A stretch of 64,000 nt of DNA, taken from the NCBI RefSeq assembly GCF_003590945.1, contig NZ_QYUK01000011.1, positions 1,082,001 to 1,146,000 on the forward strand. The letters are read 5' to 3'. The notes under the pieces were generated by a model. It was not told the DNA's origin. It saw only the letters and a list, made by a program, of their open reading frames with translations, and searched no databases. This DNA is from Oleomonas cavernae. GTDB lineage: Bacteria; Pseudomonadota; Alphaproteobacteria; Zavarziniales; Zavarziniaceae. Below, piece after piece: positions 57,986 to 64,000 of this stretch. Position numbers and translations under genes: made by a program. Positions within the stretch are counted from its first letter, which is position 1, and the number at the start of each line of letters is the position of its first letter.

Positions 57986-58493
57986 TTCCTTTCTCCTCCT
58001 GCGATGTGGGAGCCAAGGTGTTGCAAGTATTCGCCGGGCCGTCGAACGATCAAGCCGAATTGCTTCTCGGCGACTGAGAGACTGTTTTGAAAATCCTGTC
58101 TCGCCGAGAGGCCGGGCGTCCTTCGACAGGCTCAGGATGAGGAGAATCTTTGTGGCAGAAAGATTTTCCTCATGGTGAGCCTGTCGAACCACGCAACTCG
58201 GCTGTCCGAGCGGCTCAGCGACGGGCGGGGCAAGTTTTTCGAAATAGTCTCTATGAGGTTCGTATCGAAAACATACGCGGGGGATATCATATACGATGTC
58301 AGCCTCAACGAAAATGGTGTCTTCCACTCGTACCTGAGCGCGCCGATGGCGCCTCTCCTGCTTTGGTTTTTCGCCGCCGACGTGAAGCATTCCGGCGCAA
58401 CCAGGGAAGGAGCGGCAATTACACGATACAGGCTTGCCCTATCTTTTCGGGTCGCAGATGATGTGGGAATTCAACTTATCGGATGTGGTGGCG
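57986..58493. other. Intergenic region with palindromic repeat and direct-repeat copy 2
   Basis: About 510 bases without a supported gene. It contains a palindromic repeat (58117-58193), an AT-richer stretch (about 58240-58300), and the second copy of the 66-bp direct repeat (58346-58411). The last 80 bases lead into the lipoprotein gene and may hold its promoter. Confidence 0.6.
58117..58193. repeat. Palindromic intergenic repeat, CCTTCGACAGGCTCAGG type
   Basis: CCTTCGACAGGCTCAGGATG...AGGA (left arm) and TCCTCAT-GGTGAGCCTGTCGAA (right arm) are inverted, with a short centre (AATCTTTGTGGCAGAAAGATT). A different family from the GTCATCCCGGC repeats. Confidence 0.82.
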
Positions 58494-59432
58494 ATGCGAA
58501 CGGGGGCTCTGTCCGGCATCTTTGTTGGTGGGGTTCTGCTTCTGGCGGGATGTGCCGCCGATCCAGGGGGACCGGCCGGTGCCGTCGGCGGAACCTCGGA
58601 CCCGCGTGTCGCGCTGGGCGAGGAATGTGCCCGGGCCGTGTCGGGACCGGACAAGGCCGCGCTCTCGATGGTGGAGCAGGGGCTGATCGTCGGCCCCGAT
58701 CCGGTACCCGATATCCTGAGTGACCCGCAACGGCGGGCGAGGCTGGACCTGCCGGTGGTCAAGGCGGCTGCTCGTTGTCTGGCCGTGAAGAATTACACGG
58801 CCTATAGCCGGCTCGCCTTTTCCTACAAGGACGAGGCCGAGTTCTGGGGCCTGCTTGACCTGGCGATGATCCGAATCCGCAATGGCGACAGCATGCTCGT
58901 ATCGATGCTCCAGATGAAAAACTATTGGTTGGCATCGCAAGGCAGGGTCCTGGGGAAACCGCCGCTTCGCAACCTGTCCGAAACAGCGGCGCTCCTGGCC
59001 TCCTACATGTATGTTGTGGCGTTGGCCGATGGGGCGAAGTGCCCCAACCGGCAGATTGCGGCGACCCGAATCCCGGTCCTGCTTGTCGAGGCAAAGCCCG
59101 TCTTCGCGAGCCTTGCGGGGCGATCGGCCGATGAACTGCGGCGGCTTTCGGACATGGTACTTGCGCTTGAGGCGCGTACCCTTAGCTGGCGCCGGGATGA
59201 TGCCGTCCTCTGCAATGCGTCACCCGAGGCCTTGGCCTCGATGAGGTTCTACGAGACGAGTACGCCAGGTGATGCCCAACGTTGGGATCAATCCATTCGT
59301 GCGCTGACAGGACCGGGCGGCTGGCCGCCGCAATCCGACGAGCAGAGCCTCGCCGCGTTTCGCGAAGGCGTTCGTCGGAATCTTCCCAGTGTGCTGCGCG
59401 ACGTCTCAGGGAAGGCGGCCGCCACGCCCTGA
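58494..59432 (+). CDS. Lipoprotein, function unknown
   Basis: 312 residues from ATG 58494. Lipobox GGVLLLAGC (Cys about 20). The mature part is helical with conserved-looking WGLLDLAMIRIRNGDSML, YVVALADGAKCPNRQ and three or more cysteines. I do not recognise a family. Upstream in-frame ATGs exist (58434, 58458), but the signal peptide is best placed from 58494. It is convergent with the leftward export genes. Confidence 0.65.
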   Translation: MRTGALSGIFVGGVLLLAGCAADPGGPAGAVGGTSDPRVALGEECARAVSGPDKAALSMVEQGLIVGPDPVPDILSDPQRRARLDLPVVKAAARCLAVKNYTAYSRLAFSYKDEAEFWGLLDLAMIRIRNGDSMLVSMLQMKNYWLASQGRVLGKPPLRNLSETAALLASYMYVVALADGAKCPNRQIAATRIPVLLVEAKPVFASLAGRSADELRRLSDMVLALEARTLSWRRDDAVLCNASPEALASMRFYETSTPGDAQRWDQSIRALTGPGGWPPQSDEQSLAAFREGVRRNLPSVLRDVSGKAAATP

Positions 59433-59448
59433 GACGCGAACCAGCGCG

Positions 59449-60656
59449 TTACTCGTGCCGGAGCGCGTCGATGGGGTCGAGCCGGGCCGCGCGGCGGGCG
59501 GGGAAGAAGCCGAAGACGATGCCGACGAGGCCCGAGAACAAGGTCGCCAGGACCACCACGCCCGGGTCGATCAGCAGGGGCAGGCCGAGGAGCTGGGTGC
59601 CGACGGCGGACAAGGTCAACCCCAGGACGACGCCGATCATGCCGCCGAACAGGGACAGCAGCACGGCTTCCGACAGGAACTGGGCCAGCACCTCGCGTTC
59701 CAGGGCGCCGATGGCGAGGCGGATGCCGATCTCGCGGGTACGCTCGGTCACCGCGACCAGCATGATGTTCATGATGCCGATGCCGCCCACCAGCAACGAG
59801 ATCGCGGCGATGGCGCCCAGAAAGGCGGTCAGGATGACGGTGACGCCGCCGATGATCTTGGCGATTTCCGAGACGTCGTTGACCTGGAAATCGTCGGTCT
59901 TGTTCGCTGTGATGTGGCGGCGCTCGCGCAGGATCGCCTGAATGTCGGTCTTGACCTTCGGCGTCGCCTCGGCGCTGGCGGCCGAGATCATGATCAGGCT
60001 GACGTCCTGGGAGCCGGAGACCCGGCGCTGGAACGTCTTGAGCGGCATCATCACCAGGTCGTCCTGGTCGGTGCCCAGGATCGACCGGCCCTTGGCCGTC
60101 AGGGTGCCGATGACGGTGCAGGGGAAGCCCGCGATGCGCAAGGGCGCGCCGATGGGATCCTGGGCGCCGAAGATCTCGCGCACCACGGTCTGGCCGATGA
60201 CGCAGACCGAGCGGCCCGAGCGCAGTTCGCCGTCGTCGAACGGCCGCCCGGCGCTGAGCGCCCATTCGCGCACCGCCAGGTAATTGGCGTCGGTGCCGAT
60301 CGCCGTTGTGGCCCAACTGGCACTGCCCAGGACCACGGGTGCTGCGGCGGTCGAGACGGCGGCGACCGCCAGCACGTCGGGCACGTCGCGCTCGATGATG
60401 CGGACGTCGGCCAGCTTGAACGGCGGTGCCGCCTGGGGCGGGCCGCCCTTGCCGGCATTGCCCGGGGCCACGATGATCAGGTTGCGGCCCAGGCTGGAGA
60501 TCTCGTTGGTGATGCTGGCGGTGGCACCCTGGCCAAGCGTCACCAGGGCGATCACCGCGGCGATGCCGATGACGATGCCCAGCGTCGTCAAGGCCGACCG
60601 CATCAGGTTGCGCCGCAGCTCCTGGAACGCCATGCGCAGGGTGGCGGCAAAGGACA

Positions 60657-60660
<4 letters not shown>
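59449..60660 (-). CDS. MacB-type ABC transporter permease
   Basis: 403 residues. N-terminal helix MAFQELRRNLMRSALTTLGI then GIAAVIALVTLGQG, a large periplasmic domain (about 45-280, SIGRN-like FNSLGRN region), and three C-terminal helices with GGIGIMNIMLVAVTERTREI and GIRLAIGALEREVLAQFL, the MacB/LolCE permease signature. Unlike E. coli MacB the ATPase is a separate protein, encoded by the upstream gene in the same leftward operon with a 4-base overlap. Confidence 0.93.
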
Positions 60661-61355
<695 letters not shown>

Positions 61356-61359
61356 GGCG

Positions 61360-62531
61360 TCAGCGGGCCGGGGTTTCGCGCTGGATGTCGACGATCACCT
61401 GGGCCCCGGCCGCCAGGCCGGCGCCGGAAACCTCGGTCAGGCGGCCGTCGCTCAGGCCGATGGTGACGATCAGCGGCCTGGGGGTGGCGTCCTCCAGCAA
61501 CCAGATACGCCGCTGGTCGGGCGGCAGCTTCTCCAGCGGATCGATGGCGGCATCGGCGGGGGTGAAGCGCAGGGCGCCGTTGGGCACCAGGAGGACGTCA
61601 TTCCGCACGGCGCTGATCACGTCGGCGGTGGCGGTCATGCCCGGGCGCAGCAGCAATTCGGGATTGGCGACCCTTGCCAGCACCTCATAGGTCACCACGC
61701 CCTGTTCGCTTTTGGGGCGAGGCGCACCGAGGTGAGTTCGGCATCGAACAGCCTGGTCGGGTAGGCATCGACCGAGAAGCTGGCCTTCTGGCCGACCGCG
61801 ACATGGCCGATGTCGGCCTCGTCGACGTCGAGATACAGCTCCATGGCTTTGAGGTCGCGGGCGACCTTGAACAGCACGGGCGTCTGCAGGCTGGCGACCA
61901 GGGTCTGGCCCAGTTCGACATCGCGGGAAATCACCACGCCGTCGACGGGCGAGCGGATGGTCGCCTTGTCGAGGTTGGAGCGGTCGGAGGACAAGATCGC
62001 CTCGGCCACCTTCACGCCGGCTTCCGCCGCCTGCTTGGCGGCGCGGGACCGGGCCAGTTCGGCGATATCGATATCCCGGGCCTGGGCCGAGACCACGCTG
62101 GTGCTGGCCAGGGCCTGGGTGCGCCTGGCCTTGGCTTCGGCCAGCACGACGGCGGATTGCGCCTCGGCCACGGCGGCCTGGGCCGACAGCAGGTTGGCCT
62201 CGGATTGCTTCACCTTGGCTTCCAGCAGGGCAGTGTCCAGGCGGGCGAGGACCTGGCCGGCCTTGACCTGGTCGTTGTAGTCGGCCAGCAGTTCGACGAT
62301 GCGGCCGGTGATTTCGGCACCGACTTCGACCTGGTCGACCGGCTGGATCGTGCCGGTGGCGCTGACCGACACGGTCAAGGTGCCCTGGCTCACGGCCTGG
62401 ACCTTGTACGGCGAGGTGGTGCTGTGGGGCCAGAAGATCAGGCCCAAGACGATTACAAGCGCCACGCCACCGACGATCCAGGGCCAGCGGCGGCGACGGG
62501 GGGCGCCGATCAAGCCAATGTCATTCGTCAT
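61360..62531 (-). CDS. MacA-type periplasmic adaptor (RND/HlyD family; one-base frameshift)
   Basis: Periplasmic adaptor of the MacAB system. From ATG 62531: a membrane anchor (IVGGVALVIVLGLIFW, about 17-32), the barrel-sandwich and long helical hairpin (DTALLEAKVKQSEANLLSAQ...), the second lipoyl half (IRSPVDGVVISRDVELGQTL) and beta barrel (YLDVDEADIGHVAVGQ). The frame breaks at about 61714-61717, where the coding strand has CCCC and CCCCC would give VRLAPKSEQGVVTYEVLA. The restored length is 390 residues. First gene of the leftward export operon. Confidence 0.9.
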
Positions 62532-62953
62532 TCTCTAGGGCTCCGCTGGGCACGCTGCTCGGACGGGCGCCACCATGGCATGGCATACCGCTCCTGAAAA
62601 TACGCGGCGGGCTCGTATTTCCTGCGGTGCTTTGACCGGGGAAGCCGGCGCGGCCGTGGCGGCTGAAATGAATCTGACACTTATGTCATGATGTCATGTT
62701 GCAGCGCGGCGCATTTTTCTTTGCGCCGCTTATCTCGCGCTGCGGGATCCGAGTATCGTCCTTGTTAGAGGTATTCCAATTACCGTCAGGTATTTTGTCA
62801 CCACAGTGGATGCATACCGGCTGAGGGGGGTTCAGGCGATTTTTTTACGAAACGAGCATGATATAGTTGTGCCGACAAGTAATGGCGTCGGCGGGCTGCG
62901 TTCATGAAGCGCGGGGGGAAACCGCCGACCAAAATAATGGTCGGGGGGCCACC
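62532..62953. other. Divergent intergenic region before the RTX gene, with a hairpin at the ribosome binding site
   Basis: About 420 bases, no supported gene. It includes an AT-richer zone (about 62755-62880), a TGTCATGATGTCATG direct-repeat motif (about 62684-62699), and CCGACC (62925-62930) / GGTCGG (62939-62944), a 6-base stem with an AT-rich loop right beside the GGGGGG ribosome binding site (62943-62948) of the RTX gene. This could limit translation. Promoters for the export operon and the RTX gene should lie here. Confidence 0.5.
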
Positions 62954-64000
62954 ATGGCGATCATCAACGGCACGACAAACGACGACGTCCTGAACGGGAC
63001 GGCGGATCCGGACGAAATCAACGGCCTGGAAGGCAACGACACGCTCGACGGGGCCGGCGGCGCCGACATTCTGCGCGGCGGCCTGGGCAACGACATTTTC
63101 ATCGTCGATGCCGGCGACACGGTTGAGGAGAAAGCCAACCAGGGCACCGACGAGGTCAAGACAGTCCTGGCGACCTTCACCCTGGCCAGCTATCTGGAAA
63201 ACCTGACCTTCACCGGCGCCGGCGCCTTCGCGGGCACCGGCAACAGCGTCGCCAACATCATCTTGGGCGGCACGGGCGCCGACGACCTGCTGGGCAACAG
63301 CGGCAACGACACGCTGGTGGGCGGCAACGGCAATGACGAGTTGAACGGCGGCCGCGGTTCCGACCTGATGCAGGGTGGGGCCGGCGACGATACCTACAGC
63401 GTCGACAGTGCCGGCGATGTGGTCGACGAGGGCGGCGGCAGCGGCACCGACCTGGTGAAGACCACGGCCACCCACACCCTGTCGGCCGGTGTGGAAAACA
63501 TGCTGATGCAGGGCACCGGCTCGATTACCGGTACCGGCAATGACCTTGCCAACACCATGACCGGCAACACGGTCAACAACCGCCTCTATGGCCTGGTCGG
63601 CAATGACACGCTGACCGGCGGCACGGGCGACGACACGCTGGACGGCGGCGACAACGACGACACGCTGAACGGCGGCGGTGACAACGACACCTTGCTGGGT
63701 GGGGCGGGCAACGACTCGCTCGATGGCGCCGCGGGCGACGACGACATGCGCGGCGGGGCGGGCGACGACACCTATTTCGTCGATGCGGCCGGCGACACGG
63801 CGAGTGAGACCGGCGGCAGCGGCACCGACACGGTGCGCAGTTCCCTCGGCTTTACCCTGGCGAGCGGGGTCGAGAACCTGATCATCACCACCAGTGCCGC
63901 GGTCAACGGCACCGGCAATAGCGGGATTAACACGCTGACCGGCGGCTCGGGCGCCAATGTCCTCTCAGGGCTGGGCGGCGACGACACGCTGATCGGCAAT
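62954..64000 (+). CDS. RTX calcium-binding repeat protein, N-terminal part (runs past the window end)
   Basis: The frame from ATG 62954 stays open to the window end (349 residues so far). It starts MAIINGTTNDDVLNGTADPD and consists of hemolysin-type nonapeptide repeats (GGxGxDxLx: NSGNDTLVGGNGNDEL, GGTGDDTLDGGDNDDTL, GAAGDDDMRGGAGDDTY) in blocks separated by IENL-type beta segments (ASYLENLTFTGAG, SAGVENMLMQG, ASGVENLIITT). Such proteins are exported by type I systems and fold on calcium outside the cell. The C-terminal secretion signal and any enzymatic domain are not in the window; no type I exporter is adjacent within it. Confidence 0.92.
   Translation, partial: MAIINGTTNDDVLNGTADPDEINGLEGNDTLDGAGGADILRGGLGNDIFIVDAGDTVEEKANQGTDEVKTVLATFTLASYLENLTFTGAGAFAGTGNSVANIILGGTGADDLLGNSGNDTLVGGNGNDELNGGRGSDLMQGGAGDDTYSVDSAGDVVDEGGGSGTDLVKTTATHTLSAGVENMLMQGTGSITGTGNDLANTMTGNTVNNRLYGLVGNDTLTGGTGDDTLDGGDNDDTLNGGGDNDTLLGGAGNDSLDGAAGDDDMRGGAGDDTYFVDAAGDTASETGGSGTDTVRSSLGFTLASGVENLIITTSAAVNGTGNSGINTLTGGSGANVLSGLGGDDTLIGN

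Noticed and set aside
58172-58430. Protein-coding frames across the intergenic region before the lipoprotein gene
   Set aside because: Translations include the palindromic repeat and the direct-repeat copy and show no independent coding signal.
58434-58493. Longer N terminus for the lipoprotein (from 58434)
   Set aside because: It would put about 20 mainly polar residues before the signal peptide. The start at 58494 places the lipobox normally.

Overview
The window is strongly GC-rich and reads as alphaproteobacterial chromosome. The order flgB-flgC-fliE-fliQ-fliR-flhB-cckA-recA-alaS, with a CckA-type hybrid kinase beside the flagellar export genes, suggests Rhodospirillales or a relative. 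I do not name a genus.

Layout. 1-4.0 kb: flagellar basal-body and export genes (fliO and an flhB-like gene leftward, flgB to flhB rightward), then cckA (4.0-6.4), recA with a probable LexA-controlled promoter (6.4-7.6), an XRE/cupin regulator with a Rieske oxygenase and a small cupin (7.7-9.9), alaS (10.1-12.8), a GST-fold isomerase, a CaiB-type CoA-transferase and a luciferase-like oxidoreductase (13.2-16.1), a leftward sigma / putative anti-sigma / periplasmic sensor operon (16.1-17.6) and a uracil-DNA glycosylase (17.7-18.3).

18.3-23.4 kb: a two-gene NTPase module behind an AT-rich leader. It pairs a small P-loop ATPase with a 1308-residue STAND-like NTPase carrying fifteen 43-residue TPR-like repeats. 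It is the most unusual locus here and a candidate sensor or defence-type system.

23.4-35.6 kb: a lipoprotein hydrolase, an STN-like lipoprotein with a Lys/Pro tail, a flavin amine oxidase, and a complete kdpFABCDE potassium locus with a 26-residue peptide in front. 35.6-43.2 kb, leftward: an orphan small protein, a BASS-type transporter, a DUF1302-like outer-membrane protein, PPK2, and the glutathione-dependent formaldehyde pathway (gfa, class III ADH, S-formylglutathione hydrolase). 43.5-50.7 kb, rightward: class II DAHP synthase, a NitT/TauT-like ABC transporter, a phytase-esterase-like protein, a crotonase and a MEST-like hydrolase. 50.8-58 kb, leftward: an SDR, a secreted protein with three Trp-rich repeats, an OYE-family enzyme, membrane proteins, an acyl-CoA dehydrogenase and a small RHH-like protein. 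58.5-64 kb: a lipoprotein, a MacAB-type export system (leftward) and the start of a large RTX calcium-binding protein that runs off the window.

Two window-wide features matter. First, nine genes (flhB-like, flgB, fliR, recA, caiB, STN lipoprotein, kdpD, aroG, macA) each look one base short in a G or C homopolymer. The simplest reading is sequencing error, not gene decay, so I annotate them as full-length genes. Second, a family of palindromic intergenic repeats (GTCATCCCGGC...GCCGGGATGAC) recurs between genes, with two other palindromic repeat types.
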